Source of the DNA: Vogesella alkaliphila | GTDB lineage: Bacteria > Pseudomonadota > Gammaproteobacteria > Burkholderiales > Chromobacteriaceae | Assembly (NCBI RefSeq): GCF_014652475.1 | Contig: NZ_BMYW01000001.1 | Span: forward strand, 488,322-552,321 | Reading direction: 5' to 3' | Length of the DNA: 64,000 bases | Shown here: in pieces, positions 28,608-38,149 of the stretch | Position numbering within the stretch: the first letter of the stretch is position 1 | Layout of the letters: the number at the start of each line of letters is the position of its first letter | Notes under the pieces: generated by a model | The model's database searches: none | What the model was told of the DNA's origin: nothing | Seen by the model: only the letters and a program-made list of their open reading frames with translations | Translations under genes and position numbers: made by a program

Positions 28608-28623
28608 TTTACGTTAACGTAAA
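28608..28623. promoter_or_regulatory. LiuR-type operator in front of the thiolase gene
   Basis: TTTACGTTAACGTAAA, a perfect 16-base palindrome 27 bases before the thiolase start. A TATATT box follows immediately at 28626-28631, so the operator fills the -35/-10 spacer. Confidence 0.78.
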
Positions 28624-28649
28624 CGTATATTTCACCGCAGAGGAACCGG

Positions 28650-29837
28650 ATGATGCAGAACGATGCAATTGTGATTGTCGGAATGGCGCGCACCGCGATG
28701 GGCGGTTTCCAGGGCAGCCTGTCCGGCCAGAGCGCCAGCGAGCTGGGCGCGGTGGCGATCCGGGCCGCGGTGGAGCGCGCCGGGGTGGCGCCGGAAGCGG
28801 TGGAAGAAGTGATCATGGGTTGCGTGCTGCCGGCCGGCCAGGGCCAGGCCCCGGCGCGCCAGGCGGCGATCAAGGGTGGGCTGGCGCTGGCGGCGGGCGC
28901 CACCACCATCAACAAGATGTGCGGCTCCGGCATGAAGGCGCTGATGCTGGCGCACGACCTGCTCAAGGCGGGCAGCAACACGGTGATGGTGGCCGGCGGC
29001 ATGGAAAGCATGAGCAACGCGCCCTACATCATCCCGAAGGCGCGCGGCGGCCTGCGTCTGGGCCACGGCGAGCTGAAGGATCACATGTTCCTCGACGGGC
29101 TGGAAGACGCCTACGACAAGGGCAAGCTGATGGGCGTGTTCGCCGAGCTGTGCGCGGAGAAGTACGGCTTCAGCCGCGCGGCGCAGGACGAGTACGCGAT
29201 CGCCTCGCTGACCCGTGCCCAGCACGCGATCACCAGCGGCGCGTTCAAGGGCGAGATCGCGGCGGTGACCGTGGTTGGCCGCAAGGGCGAGGAAGTGGTG
29301 GCCGAGGACGAGCAGCCGCTGAAGGCCAATCTGGACAAGATTCCGACGCTGAAACCGGCGTTCAAGAAAGATGGCACCGTCACCCCGGCCAACGCCAGTT
29401 CCATTTCCGACGGCGCCGCCGCGCTGGTGCTGATGCGCGAGAGCGAAGCTAGCGCCCGCGGCCTGACACCGCTGGCGCGCATCGTGGGCCACAGCACCCA
29501 CGCGCACGAGCCGGCGTGGTTCTCCACCGCGCCGGTGGGTGCGATGCAGAAGCTGCTGGCCAAGACCGGCTGGACGGTGGACGACGTCGACCTGTTCGAA
29601 ATCAACGAGGCCTTCGCGGTAGTGACCATGGCGGCGATGCACGACCTGGGCCTGCCGCACGCCAAGGTCAACGTCAACGGCGGCGCCTGCGCGCTGGGGC
29701 ACCCGATCGGCGCCAGCGGTGCGCGCATCGTGGTGACGCTGATCGCGGCACTGCAGGCGCGTGGTCTCAAGCGCGGCGTCGCCAGCCTGTGCATTGGCGG
29801 CGGCGAAGCGACCGCGCTGGCGGTGGAACTGGTGTAA
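28650..29837 (+). CDS. Acetyl-CoA C-acyltransferase (thiolase)
   Basis: 395-residue thiolase with nucleophilic Cys91 in INKMCGSGMKA, the NEAFAVVTM segment, CALGHPIGASGARI and the second cysteine in SLCIGGGEATA. It cleaves 3-ketoacyl-CoA with CoA or condenses two acetyl-CoA. With the hydroxyacyl-CoA dehydrogenase under the same operator type, a role in isoleucine or short-chain fatty-acid breakdown is likely. Two adjacent ATGs (28650, 28653) are possible starts. It precedes the acyl-CoA dehydrogenase gene by nine bases. Confidence 0.92.
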   Translation: MMQNDAIVIVGMARTAMGGFQGSLSGQSASELGAVAIRAAVERAGVAPEAVEEVIMGCVLPAGQGQAPARQAAIKGGLALAAGATTINKMCGSGMKALMLAHDLLKAGSNTVMVAGGMESMSNAPYIIPKARGGLRLGHGELKDHMFLDGLEDAYDKGKLMGVFAELCAEKYGFSRAAQDEYAIASLTRAQHAITSGAFKGEIAAVTVVGRKGEEVVAEDEQPLKANLDKIPTLKPAFKKDGTVTPANASSISDGAAALVLMRESEASARGLTPLARIVGHSTHAHEPAWFSTAPVGAMQKLLAKTGWTVDDVDLFEINEAFAVVTMAAMHDLGLPHAKVNVNGGACALGHPIGASGARIVVTLIAALQARGLKRGVASLCIGGGEATALAVELV

Positions 29838-29846
29838 GGGGCGACC

Positions 29847-30989
29847 ATGCTGCTGACGACAGAACAGGAACAGGTGGTCGATGCGGTGCGCGACTTCGTA
29901 CAGGGCGAAATCGCGCCGCACGCCGCCGAGTGGGACAAGACGCATGCCTTCCCGCGCCAGGCGCTGCGCGGCCTGGGCGAGCTGGGCTGCTTCGGCCTGA
30001 CCGTGGCGCCGCAGTGGGACGGCGCCGGTTTCGATTATGTCACCCTGGCCGCGGTGATCGAGGAGATCGCCGCCGGTGACGGCGCGCTGTCCACCATCAT
30101 CTCGGTCATCAACTCGGTAGGCTGCGGCCCGATCGAGCGCTTCGGCAACGACTGGCAGAAGGACACCTTCCTGCGCCCGATCGCGCGCGGCGAGTGGATC
30201 TCGGCGTTCTGCCTCACCGAGCCGGACGCCGGCTCCGATGCGGCCAACCTCAGGACCCGGGCGCTGCGCGACGGCGACGACTGGGTGATCAACGGCGTCA
30301 AGCAGTTCATCACCAACGGCAAGCACGCAGATGTCGCCATCGTGTTCGCGGTCACCGATCCGGCCGCCGGCAAGAAGGGCATCAGCGCCTTCCTGGTGCC
30401 GACCCGCGCCGCCGGCTACAGCGTGGCCAAGGTGGAAGACAAGATGGGGCAGCACGCCTCCGACACCTGCCAGGTGGTGTTCGACAACGTGCGCGTGCCG
30501 GCCAGCCACCTCTTGGGCAGGGAAGGCGAGGGCTACCGCATCGCGCTGGCCAATCTGGAATCCGGTCGCATCGGCATCGCCGCGCAGTGTCTGGGCATGG
30601 CGCGCGCGGCGCTGGAGTTTGCCACCCGCTACGCCACCGAGCGCGAGACCTTCGGCCAGGCCATCATCCGCCACCAGGCGGTGGGTTTCCGCCTGGCGGA
30701 GGCGGCGGCAAAGCTGGAAGCGGCGCGACAGCTGGTGCGGCACGCGGCGGCGCTGAAGGACGCCGGCAAGCCCTGCCTGAAGGAGTCGAGCATGGCCAAG
30801 CTGGTGGCCTCCGAGATGGCCGAGGCGGTGTGCTCGGCGGCGATCCAGACCCTGGGCGGATACGGCTACCTGTCCGACTATCCGCTGGAGCGCATCTACC
30901 GCGACGTGCGCGTGGCGCAGATCTACGAAGGCACTTCCGACGTGCAGAAGCTGGTGATCGCCCGCGCGCTGGAGGACGAAGTACGCTGA
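29847..30989 (+). CDS. Acyl-CoA dehydrogenase, short/branched-chain type
   Basis: 380-residue flavoprotein with FCLTEPDAGSDAAN, an FAD-binding ERETFGQAIIRHQ segment and the catalytic Glu361 in QIYEGTSDVQ. It oxidises a saturated acyl-CoA to the trans-2-enoyl-CoA. In this regulon it could serve 2-methylbutyryl-CoA (isoleucine) or butyryl-CoA; the sequence alone does not decide. AGGGGC lies before the ATG. A terminator follows directly. Confidence 0.9.
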   Translation: MLLTTEQEQVVDAVRDFVQGEIAPHAAEWDKTHAFPRQALRGLGELGCFGLTVAPQWDGAGFDYVTLAAVIEEIAAGDGALSTIISVINSVGCGPIERFGNDWQKDTFLRPIARGEWISAFCLTEPDAGSDAANLRTRALRDGDDWVINGVKQFITNGKHADVAIVFAVTDPAAGKKGISAFLVPTRAAGYSVAKVEDKMGQHASDTCQVVFDNVRVPASHLLGREGEGYRIALANLESGRIGIAAQCLGMARAALEFATRYATERETFGQAIIRHQAVGFRLAEAAAKLEAARQLVRHAAALKDAGKPCLKESSMAKLVASEMAEAVCSAAIQTLGGYGYLSDYPLERIYRDVRVAQIYEGTSDVQKLVIARALEDEVR

Positions 30990-31016
30990 TTTTTTGAGTG
31001 GGTCGTTGTTAGGGTT

Positions 31017-31044
31017 GGCCGCAGCGGGTGCTGCGGCCTTTTTT
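31017..31044 (+). terminator. Terminator after the acyl-CoA dehydrogenase gene
   Basis: GGCCGCAG / CTGCGGCC stem with a 6-base loop and six T residues. The stem uses the core of the window-wide repeat (copy at 31013-31023); an outer inverted copy lies at 31047-31057. Confidence 0.85.
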
Positions 31045-31076
31045 ATTGCGGCCAACCTTGCGGCCGGCGCCGGGCG

Positions 31077-31574
31077 TCAGGGCGTGATCGACAGGATGCC
31101 GGTTTCCTTCACTTCTTCCATCACCACGTAGCTGCGCGACTCGTTGGCCTGCGGCAGCTTCAGCAGGATGTCGCCGAGGATGTTGCGGTACATCGACATG
31201 TCCGGCAGCCGCACCTTCAGCAGGTAGTCGTACTCGCCGGACACCAGGTGGCACTCCAGCACGTCCGGCAGCTTCTGCACCTCGCGGCGGAAGGCGTCGA
31301 AAATGTCGCCGGACTTGGCCGACAGCTTGATCTCGACGAATACCAGCAGGCTGGCGCCCAGCGCTTGCGGGTTCAGTTTCGCGTGATAGCCTTCAATTAC
31401 CCCCTCGCGCTCCAGCCGGCGCACGCGCTCGGTGCACGGCGTGGTGGAGAGGCCGACTTTTTCCGCCAGCTCGGTCATGGCGATGCGGCCGTTTTCCTGC
31501 AGGTGCAACAGGATCTTGCGATCGATGCGGTCCAGCTGGCGGGACAGGTTCAAATTGCTGCGCTGCGTTTTCAC
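31077..31574 (-). CDS. lrp: Leucine-responsive regulatory protein (Lrp/AsnC family)
   Basis: 165-residue regulator: helix-turn-helix (MTELAEKVGLSTTPCTERVRRLEREGVI) and a C-terminal RAM effector domain (LLVFVEIKL...VSGEYDYLLKVRLPD). I start it at the GTG at 31574, giving MKTQRSNLNL and the usual family length. A GGTGG lies eight bases upstream. The frame is open up to 31646, but this would read into the divergent promoter region. It lies back to back with dadA, which Lrp controls in enterobacteria, so local control of D-alanine breakdown is likely. Confidence 0.88.
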   Translation of the reverse strand: MKTQRSNLNLSRQLDRIDRKILLHLQENGRIAMTELAEKVGLSTTPCTERVRRLEREGVIEGYHAKLNPQALGASLLVFVEIKLSAKSGDIFDAFRREVQKLPDVLECHLVSGEYDYLLKVRLPDMSMYRNILGDILLKLPQANESRSYVVMEEVKETGILSITP

Positions 31575-31626
31575 TAAATAACCACCGATTAATAGGTAAG
31601 TTAACTGCCGTTTAGCTGTAACTAAG

Positions 31627-31656
31627 TTGAAAAAACTGCCTTGCAATCAATATACT
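31627..31656 (+). promoter_or_regulatory. Candidate dadA promoter
   Basis: TTGAAA (31627-31632) and TATACT (31651-31656) with an 18-base spacer in the AT-rich lrp-dadA intergenic region. Lrp sites are too degenerate to call by eye. Confidence 0.5.
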
Positions 31657-31747
31657 ACGCAAATTCACTGAAAGTGCAAATGCGCTTTCGAACCCCGGAA
31701 AAACAGGCTCCGGCCTGGACAAGACAGCATAACTGGCAGGAGAGATC

Positions 31748-33055
31748 ATGAAAGTAATCGTGCTTGGTGGCGGCGTTATCGGTATTTCGACCGCGTGGTA
31801 TCTGGCCAAGGCCGGTGTGGAGGTGACGGTGATCGAGCGTCAGCCCGGCCCGGCGCTGGAGACCAGCTTTGCCAACGCCGGTCAGATCTCTCCGGGCTAC
31901 GCCGCACCGTGGGCGGCGCCGGGCATTCCGCTGAAGGCGGCCAAGTGGCTGTTCCAGAAGCACGCGCCGCTGGCGATCCGCGTCGACGGCAGCACCTACC
32001 AGTGGGAGTGGATGGCGCGCATGTTCGCCAACTGCAACTACCAGGACTACAACATCAACAAGGGCCGCATGATGCGCCTGGCCGAGTACAGCCGCGACAA
32101 GATCCGCGAGCTGACGGCCGAGACCGGCCTCAACTTCGAAGGCCGCACCGGCGGCACGCTGCAGCTGTTCCGCAGCCAGCAGCAGGTGGACGCGATGGGC
32201 AAGGACATCGAGGTGCTGAAGGAGTGCGGCGTGGAGTACCAGGTGCTGGACGCCGACGGCTGTGCCCGTGTCGAGCCGGCATTGGCCAAGACCAAGCACA
32301 AGCTGAAGGGAGGCCTGCGCCTGCCGAACGACGACACCGGCGATTGCCAGCTGTTCACCTCGCACCTGGCGGAGATGGCGGCGGCGATCGGCGTCAAGTT
32401 CCTGTGGGGCAAGAGCATCGAGGCCATCGAGCACTACGGCGACAAGATCACCGCCGTGCGCGTCGACGGCGAGCGCCTGACCGCCGACCACTACGTGGTG
32501 GCCACCGGCAGCTACTCGCGCGAGATGGTGAAGTCGCTGGGCATCGACATCCCGGTGTACCCGGTGAAGGGCTACTCGCTGACGGTGCCGATCACCAACG
32601 CCAAGGGCGCGCCGGTGTCCACCGTGCTGGACGAGACCTACAAGATCGCCATCACCCGCTTTGACGACCGCATCCGCGTCGGCGGCATGGCCGAGCTGGC
32701 CGGTTTCGACCTGAGCCTGAACCCGAAACGCCGTGCCACGTTGGAAATGGTGGTCACCGACCTGTACCCGGACGGCGGCGACGTGTCCCGCGCCGAATTC
32801 TGGACCGGCCTGCGCCCGATGACCCCGGACGGCACGCCCATCATCGGCGGCACCCGCTTTGCCAACCTGTCGCTGAACACCGGCCACGGCACGCTGGGCT
32901 GGACCATGAGCGCCGGCTCCGGCAAGGTGCTGGCCGACCTGATCACCGGCACGCAGCCGGAAATCCTGATCGACGGCCTGTCGATGCAGCGTTACGCCAA
33001 GGGCGGCGAGACGCTGGTGGTACCGATGGCGCGCCCGCTTGCGGCCAACGTGTAA
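31748..33055 (+). CDS. dadA: D-amino acid dehydrogenase small subunit DadA
   Basis: Membrane-associated FAD enzyme that deaminates D-alanine and other D-amino acids and passes electrons to the respiratory chain. The 435 residues begin with the FAD motif [21 protein letters not shown] and contain [21 protein letters not shown] and [17 protein letters not shown], all DadA hallmarks. CAGGAGAG lies before the ATG. It forms an operon with the racemase gene eight bases downstream. Confidence 0.96.
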   Translation: MKVIVLGGGVIGISTAWYLAKAGVEVTVIERQPGPALETSFANAGQISPGYAAPWAAPGIPLKAAKWLFQKHAPLAIRVDGSTYQWEWMARMFANCNYQDYNINKGRMMRLAEYSRDKIRELTAETGLNFEGRTGGTLQLFRSQQQVDAMGKDIEVLKECGVEYQVLDADGCARVEPALAKTKHKLKGGLRLPNDDTGDCQLFTSHLAEMAAAIGVKFLWGKSIEAIEHYGDKITAVRVDGERLTADHYVVATGSYSREMVKSLGIDIPVYPVKGYSLTVPITNAKGAPVSTVLDETYKIAITRFDDRIRVGGMAELAGFDLSLNPKRRATLEMVVTDLYPDGGDVSRAEFWTGLRPMTPDGTPIIGGTRFANLSLNTGHGTLGWTMSAGSGKVLADLITGTQPEILIDGLSMQRYAKGGETLVVPMARPLAANV

Positions 33056-33063
33056 GGATCATC

Positions 33064-34134
33064 ATGCGTCCGTTGATTGCAACTATTCGTCTCGATCATT
33101 TCCGCCATAACTACCTGCTGGCCCGTCGGCAGCACGGCGGTCGCGCGCTGGCGGTGGTGAAGGCCAATGCCTACGGTCACGGCGCGGTGCGCTGCGCGCA
33201 GGCGGTGGCCGACGTCGCCGACGGTTTCGCCGTGGCCTGCCTGGAAGAGGCGCTGCAGCTGCGCGCCGCCGGCATCACCGCCCCGATCCTGCTGCTGGAA
33301 GGCGTGTTCGAGGCGGCCGAGCTGGCCGAGGTGCAGGCGCACGGCCTGTGGCTGGTGGTGCAGAACCGCGAGCAGCTGGACATGCTGCTGGCGACGCCGG
33401 CCGAGCGGCCGTACCGCGTGTGGCTGAAGATGGACTCCGGCATGCATCGCGCCGGTTTCTTCCCGGCCGACTACGCCGCCGCCTACCAGCGCCTGGCCGC
33501 CAGCGGCAAGGCCGACGCCATCGTCAAGATGACGCACTTCGCCCGCGCCGACGAACCGGGCTGCGACGCCACCGCGCTGCAGCTGGCCGCCTTCGATGCC
33601 GCCACCGCCGGCCTGGCCGGCGACAGCAGCGTCGCCAACTCCGCCGGCATCATGATCCACCCGCACGCGCACCGCGACTGGGGTCGCCCCGGCATCATGC
33701 TGTACGGCTCGACGCCGCTGCCGGACGGCCATGCGGCCAACGTCGACCTCAAGCCGGTGATGCGGCTCGCCAGCCGCGTGTTCGGCGTGCGCGAGTTGCC
33801 TGCCGGCGAGCCGGTCGGCTACGGCGCCAGTTTCGTCACCACGCGGCCGACCCGCGTCGGCCTGATCGCCGGCGGTTATGCCGACGGCTATCCGCGCCTC
33901 GCCTCCACCGGCAGCCCGGTGGCGGTCGACGGCCAGCTCAGCCGCATCATCGGCCGCGTGTCGATGGACATGATCACCATCGACCTGACCGACCTGCCGC
34001 AGGCCGGCATCGGCAGCGAGGTGGAGCTGTGGGGCGAACAGGTCAGCGTCAACGCCGTGGCCGCCCACGCCGGCACCATCAGCTACGAGCTGCTGTGCAA
34101 CGTGAAACGCGCGCACCTGCAGTATCGGGACTGA
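33064..34134 (+). CDS. dadX: Alanine racemase, catabolic (DadX/Alr)
   Basis: PLP enzyme interconverting L- and D-alanine. The 356 residues carry the PLP lysine Lys33 in VVKANAYGHG, HFARADE, the GRPGIMLYG segment and the catalytic tyrosine in VGYGASF. Linked to dadA, it should supply D-alanine for oxidation (L-alanine catabolism) as well as for the wall. A strong terminator follows. Confidence 0.95.
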   Translation: MRPLIATIRLDHFRHNYLLARRQHGGRALAVVKANAYGHGAVRCAQAVADVADGFAVACLEEALQLRAAGITAPILLLEGVFEAAELAEVQAHGLWLVVQNREQLDMLLATPAERPYRVWLKMDSGMHRAGFFPADYAAAYQRLAASGKADAIVKMTHFARADEPGCDATALQLAAFDAATAGLAGDSSVANSAGIMIHPHAHRDWGRPGIMLYGSTPLPDGHAANVDLKPVMRLASRVFGVRELPAGEPVGYGASFVTTRPTRVGLIAGGYADGYPRLASTGSPVAVDGQLSRIIGRVSMDMITIDLTDLPQAGIGSEVELWGEQVSVNAVAAHAGTISYELLCNVKRAHLQYRD

Positions 34135-34160
34135 ACGCGCCGCCATGGCGCCTGCCCCTG

Positions 34161-34189
34161 AAATGCCCGGCCTCGTGCCGGGCATTTTT
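34161..34189 (+). terminator. Terminator after the alanine racemase gene
   Basis: AATGCCCGGC / GCCGGGCATT stem, 5-base loop and a T-run. Confidence 0.9.
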
Positions 34190-34310
34190 GCGGCTGGCCA
34201 TGTCGAGAAATGTAACTGAAATCTGGCTGCGGCTTGATATTTGGCAAACGAGGGTGCGGCCTGTGTCATGATAATGGCTTCTCGACGTCTTCTGCCTGCT
34301 TGCGGAGCCC

Positions 34311-35498
34311 ATGACCATTTTCCATTCCACCACCTGGGTCAAACTGCTGGGCCTGCTGCCCGGCGAGCTGAACCCGAACGAAGCCAGCTGGCTGGTGACC
34401 CCGCGGCATCACATGCCGCTGATGAGCAATCGTCGCGCGCAGATGATCCTGAACCGGGTGCGCCTGTTTGCCAGCCTGTTTGCCGTGCTGACTCCGCTGT
34501 GGATGTTCGTCGATCTGCTGGTGCTGCCCAATCCGCTGGCGTGGCAACTGGCGCTGCTGCGGCTGGGTGCCACCGGCTGTTTTGCCTTCATCGTCTACTG
34601 CTACCGGCCGGAGGTGACGCTGTTCAACGCCTGGCGCGGCATGGCGATGCTGTTTGCCATCCCCACGCTGTTCTACGTGATTTCCTATGTGCTGCTGACG
34701 CACTACCAGCTCACAGGCGCCTCGGCCGCGGTCGGTACCGGTTACGCCTTCCTGCCGTTCATCCTGCTGGCCGGTTTCGCCATCTTCCCGCTGACGTTGC
34801 TGGAGAGCGCCGCTTTCGCCTCCCCGATCCTGATTGCCCACGTGGCGGCCGGTTACTTCCAGTTTCCGGTGGTGGACTGGCCGTCATTCTGGGGTGCGTT
34901 CTGGCTGCAGGGGCTGATCGCCGGCGTGGCGGCGCTGGCCGGCGTCTGTCAGCTGGCGTTCATGATCGCGCTGGTGCAGCAGGCGGTGCGCGATCCGCTG
35001 ACCGGTGCCTTTTCGCGCCGCAGCGGCGAGGAGGTGCTGGAGTTGCAGTTCATCCTGGCCAGCCGCAGCGGCAGCCCGTTCTCGGTGGCCTTCATCGACA
35101 TCGACCACTTCAAGGCGATCAACGACCAGTTCGGCCACCAGCAGGGCGATGTCATGCTCAAGCAGTTTGCGCAGACGCTGACCCACGGCCTGCGCAAGGG
35201 CGACGTACTGGTGCGCTGGGGCGGCGAGGAATTCCTGCTGCTGCTGCCGAACATCGACTGCCGCCAGGCGATGAGCGCCTTGCAACGCCTGCGCCGCAAC
35301 GGCTTCGGCCTGCGCCCGGACCAGACGCCGCTGACCGCCAGCATCGGCGTTGCCGACATGCTGGAGGAGGGCTGCAACGACTGGCGCCAGCTGATCGAGA
35401 TCGCCGACCAGCGCATGTACGCCGCCAAGCAACAGGGCCGCAACCGCGTCATCGCCGCCAGCGAGCCGGCGCCTAGCCTGCAGCCGGCGTTGGCCTGA
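34311..35498 (+). CDS. Membrane-bound GGDEF diguanylate cyclase
   Basis: 395 residues: an N-terminal membrane region of about six helices (roughly residues 48-225, MASE-like) followed by a GGDEF domain. The active-site loop is GGEEF at 304-308 with IDIDHFKAINDQFGH before it, so the domain should be active. An RKGD five residues before the loop fits the inhibitory I-site. It makes cyclic di-GMP. Short GGAG before the ATG. It stands alone between a terminator and a hairpin. Confidence 0.9.
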   Translation: MTIFHSTTWVKLLGLLPGELNPNEASWLVTPRHHMPLMSNRRAQMILNRVRLFASLFAVLTPLWMFVDLLVLPNPLAWQLALLRLGATGCFAFIVYCYRPEVTLFNAWRGMAMLFAIPTLFYVISYVLLTHYQLTGASAAVGTGYAFLPFILLAGFAIFPLTLLESAAFASPILIAHVAAGYFQFPVVDWPSFWGAFWLQGLIAGVAALAGVCQLAFMIALVQQAVRDPLTGAFSRRSGEEVLELQFILASRSGSPFSVAFIDIDHFKAINDQFGHQQGDVMLKQFAQTLTHGLRKGDVLVRWGGEEFLLLLPNIDCRQAMSALQRLRRNGFGLRPDQTPLTASIGVADMLEEGCNDWRQLIEIADQRMYAAKQQGRNRVIAASEPAPSLQPALA

Positions 35499-35875
35499 GT
35501 CGTCACCACGACAGCGCCCCCGCGTGCTGATGCGGGGGTAGTGCTCACCAAACTCCGGGCAGTGAGTGACGTCGTGCTTTCCTGATCGCAGGCGGCTGGC
35601 CATCGTTCGTGTCGTGCGGTCGCTGCCCGGTGTCGCCGGCCATCAGGCCGCTCCCCACATCCTTTTCGGCGCCCACGCCGTCTTCAGGCTGCGGATCTAC
35701 CGGGCCATCGGCGCCTTGTTCCGGCTGCCAGCATGCCGGTTCATGTTCTGCATCATCCGGTAACGCCCCCCCTCACTGCTCTGCTTCGAGGTGGCAAGTA
35801 CCCGCCTTCCGCGATCACGGCGCGGGGTGCATACTCTAGGCTTGCCGCCCGTGACCGCCGATCCGCTATCCCGCC
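35499..35875. other. Intergenic region between GGDEF and AraC genes
   Basis: A 377-base gap. A GC hairpin (CCCCCGC at 35517-35523 and GCGGGGG at 35532-35538) follows the GGDEF gene and may end it, although no T-run follows. The rest shows no supported gene or RNA. The AraC promoter should lie at its right end. Confidence 0.5.
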
Positions 35876-36736
35876 ATGACTGTTGCCGCCGTTTCTGCCA
35901 TCACCGTCCCGCTGCCGCTGGCCGGGGTGCCGGAGGTGTTCGAACACACCACCGACCACGCCGAATTCTGCCTGCCGGCGCCGGGGGTGGAGCTGTACCG
36001 CGCCCATATCGTGCGCCACGCCTTCGAGCCGCACACCCATGAGGCGTTCGGGCTGGGCGCGATCGAGGCCGGGGTGGAGCGTTTCCGTTACGGCGGTGGC
36101 GAGCACCTGGCGCCGCCCGGTTCCATCGTGCTGATGAACCCGGACGAGCTGCACACCGGCCGCGCCGAGACGGAGCACGGCTGGCGCTACCGCATGCTGT
36201 ATCTCGATCCGGCAGTGCTGGCGCGCGTCAGCGGCGAGGACGGCTGGTGGTTCGACGAGGCGGTGCGCCACGATGTCGCCGGCGCGCAGCGTGTCAGCCA
36301 GCTGCTGGCCGCGCTGTGGCAGGCGCACGAGCCGCTGGCCTTCGACAGCCTGCTGTTCCGGCTACTGGCCGAGTTCCGTCGCCACGCGCGGGTGCCGCAG
36401 CCGGCACCGGCCGAGGCGGCGCACCGCTTCGCGCCGGTGCTGGACTACCTGCGCGCGCATCTGGCCGACAAGCTGACGCTGCCACAGCTGGCGGCGGTGG
36501 CTGGCCTCAGCCCCTTCCATTTTCTGCGCCGTTTCCAGGCGCAATACCACGTCACGCCGCAGCAGATGCTGATGGCGCTGCGCCTGTTCGAGGCCAAGCG
36601 GCTGCTGACGGCCGGCGTCGCGCCGGCGCAGGTGGCGGCCGCCACCGGGCTGGCCGACCAGGCGCACCTGACGCGCGCCTTCGTGCGCCGCTACGGCGTG
36701 ACCCCGGCGCGCTACCAGAAACAGGTGCGCGCCTGA
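35876..36736 (+). CDS. AraC-family transcriptional regulator
   Basis: 286 residues: an N-terminal cupin sensor (HAFEPHTHEAFGLGAIEAG, PGSIVLMNPDELHTG) and two C-terminal helix-turn-helix motifs (LTLPQLAAVAGLSPFHFLRRFQ and AAATGLADQAHLTRAFVRRYGVTPARYQK). It is a one-component activator for a small ligand, typically an amine or amino acid. The gene just downstream is an EamA exporter, its probable target. The ATG at 35876 gives the family-like length. Confidence 0.9.
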   Translation: MTVAAVSAITVPLPLAGVPEVFEHTTDHAEFCLPAPGVELYRAHIVRHAFEPHTHEAFGLGAIEAGVERFRYGGGEHLAPPGSIVLMNPDELHTGRAETEHGWRYRMLYLDPAVLARVSGEDGWWFDEAVRHDVAGAQRVSQLLAALWQAHEPLAFDSLLFRLLAEFRRHARVPQPAPAEAAHRFAPVLDYLRAHLADKLTLPQLAAVAGLSPFHFLRRFQAQYHVTPQQMLMALRLFEAKRLLTAGVAPAQVAAATGLADQAHLTRAFVRRYGVTPARYQKQVRA

Positions 36737-36827
36737 CTGTCCCTTGGTTCAAGGTTGGCCGCAATCTGGTACAAGACGCCGCCTGCGCCGCCGGCTACCG
36801 TGTGCCTATTTGGCGGAGGGCAGGGCG

Positions 36828-37793
36828 ATGGGAACGGGGATGTTGTACGCACTGGCGGCGGGGCTGATGTGGGGGCTGGTGTTCGTCGGCCCCTTGCTGC
36901 TGCCGGAATATCCGGCGGCGCTGCAGTCGGTGGGGCGCTACCTCGCCTTTGGCCTGATCGCGCTGCCGCTGGCGTGGCTGGACCGGGTGCGGCTGCGCGA
37001 GCTGACGCGCGGCGACTGGCTGGAAGCGCTGAAACTGGCCGCCGTCGGCAACCTGCTGTACTACCTGTGCCTGGCCAGCGCCATCCAGCGCGCCGGCGCG
37101 CCGTTGCCGACCATGATCATCGGCACGCTGCCGGTGGTGATCGCGGTGAGCGCCAACCTGCGCGACCATCGCCGCGACGGCCGCCTGCCGTGGCGGCAGC
37201 TGTGGCCGTCGCTGCTGCTGATCGGCGTCGGCATCGGCTGCGTCAACAGTGTCGAGCTGGCGGCGCTGCAGCGCGAGGCGGGCGGCGACCTCGGCCGCTA
37301 CCTCGGCGGCGCGCTGCTGGCGACGGTGGCGGTGGCGTGCTGGACCTGGTACCCGCTGCGCAACGCCGACTGGCTGCGCCATCACCCCGATCGCAGTCCG
37401 CGCAGCTGGGCCACCGCGCAGGGCGTGGCGACGCTGCCGCTGGCGCTGCTGGGCTACGCGCTGCTGTGGGGGGGCATGGCCGTCGCCGACAGCCCGTTCG
37501 CGATGCCGTTCGGGCCGAGGCCGCTGGTCTTCCTCGGCCTGATGGCGGTGATCGGCCTGTTCGCCTCGTGGCTGGGCACGCTGTGCTGGAACGAGGCCAG
37601 CCAGCGGCTGCCGACCGCGCTGGTGGGGCAGCTGATCGTGTTCGAGACGCTGGCGGCGCTGGGCTACGCCTTCCTGCTGCGCGGCGAGTGGCCGGCACCG
37701 CTGACCCTGCTCGGCATCGTTCTGCTGGTTGCCGGCGTGCTGTCGGCGCTGCGCGTCAGACCGCAGCCGGTGGCCGCCGCCCACGCCGGCTGA
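36828..37793 (+). CDS. EamA/DMT-family transporter
   Basis: 321 residues with about ten hydrophobic helices in two EamA repeats (GLMWGLVFVGPLLL and the C-terminal LFASWLGTLCWNEASQRLPTALVGQL...). It probably exports a metabolite across the inner membrane; the substrate is unknown. I start it at the ATG at 36828 with a GGAGG upstream. It follows the AraC regulator with 91 bases between, including a copy of the GGTTGGCCGCA repeat. A terminator follows. Confidence 0.85.
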   Translation: MGTGMLYALAAGLMWGLVFVGPLLLPEYPAALQSVGRYLAFGLIALPLAWLDRVRLRELTRGDWLEALKLAAVGNLLYYLCLASAIQRAGAPLPTMIIGTLPVVIAVSANLRDHRRDGRLPWRQLWPSLLLIGVGIGCVNSVELAALQREAGGDLGRYLGGALLATVAVACWTWYPLRNADWLRHHPDRSPRSWATAQGVATLPLALLGYALLWGGMAVADSPFAMPFGPRPLVFLGLMAVIGLFASWLGTLCWNEASQRLPTALVGQLIVFETLAALGYAFLLRGEWPAPLTLLGIVLLVAGVLSALRVRPQPVAAAHAG

Positions 37794-37800
37794 GACCGTC

Positions 37801-37829
37801 GCCCGCCGCCCTCTCAGCGGCGGGCTTTC
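37801..37829 (+). terminator. Terminator after the EamA gene
   Basis: GCCCGCCGC / GCGGCGGGC stem with a 7-base loop followed by TTTCCTT. Confidence 0.75.
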
Positions 37830-37879
37830 CTTATCTGTCATCAAGGTTGGCCGCAGCGGCGTTGCGGCATGATGCAGCC

Positions 37880-38137
37880 ATGAATTCCTCCCGTCTCTCC
37901 CCGCCTGTGTGGCCGGTCTGGCTGTGGCTGACCGCGCTGACCCTGCTGCTGGCGCTGCTGAGCGAATGGCACGGCAGCACGCTGCTGGCGACGCTGGCGC
38001 TGGGCGGTGCCTGGCTCAAGGGCGTCGCCATCGTCGAGTCGCTGATGGCGCTGCGCCATGCGCCGCTGTGGCTGCGCGGCATCGTCCACGGCTGGCTGCT
38101 GCTGGTGTGCGGGGGGCTGCTGATCAGCTTTGCCTAG
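37880..38137 (+). CDS. norF: NorF-like small membrane protein (cytochrome c oxidase subunit IV family)
   Basis: 85-residue protein with three hydrophobic segments (VWPVWLWLTALTLLLALLSE; LLATLALGGAWLKGVAIVES; IVHGWLLLVCGGLLISFA). The central LGGAWLKGVAIVESLMALRHAP matches NorF/COX4-like proteins found beside norQ and norD. It lies 12 bases before norQ and supports NO reductase assembly or activity. The Shine-Dalgarno is weak. The assignment rests on both the motif and the position. Confidence 0.75.
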   Translation: MNSSRLSPPVWPVWLWLTALTLLLALLSEWHGSTLLATLALGGAWLKGVAIVESLMALRHAPLWLRGIVHGWLLLVCGGLLISFA

Positions 38138-38149
38138 GAACCCACCCCC

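Noticed and set aside
33043-33055. A repeat-motif terminator at the end of dadA
   Set aside because: Only a single variant copy overlaps the last codons. There is no inverted partner and alanine racemase follows after eight bases, so the operon continues.
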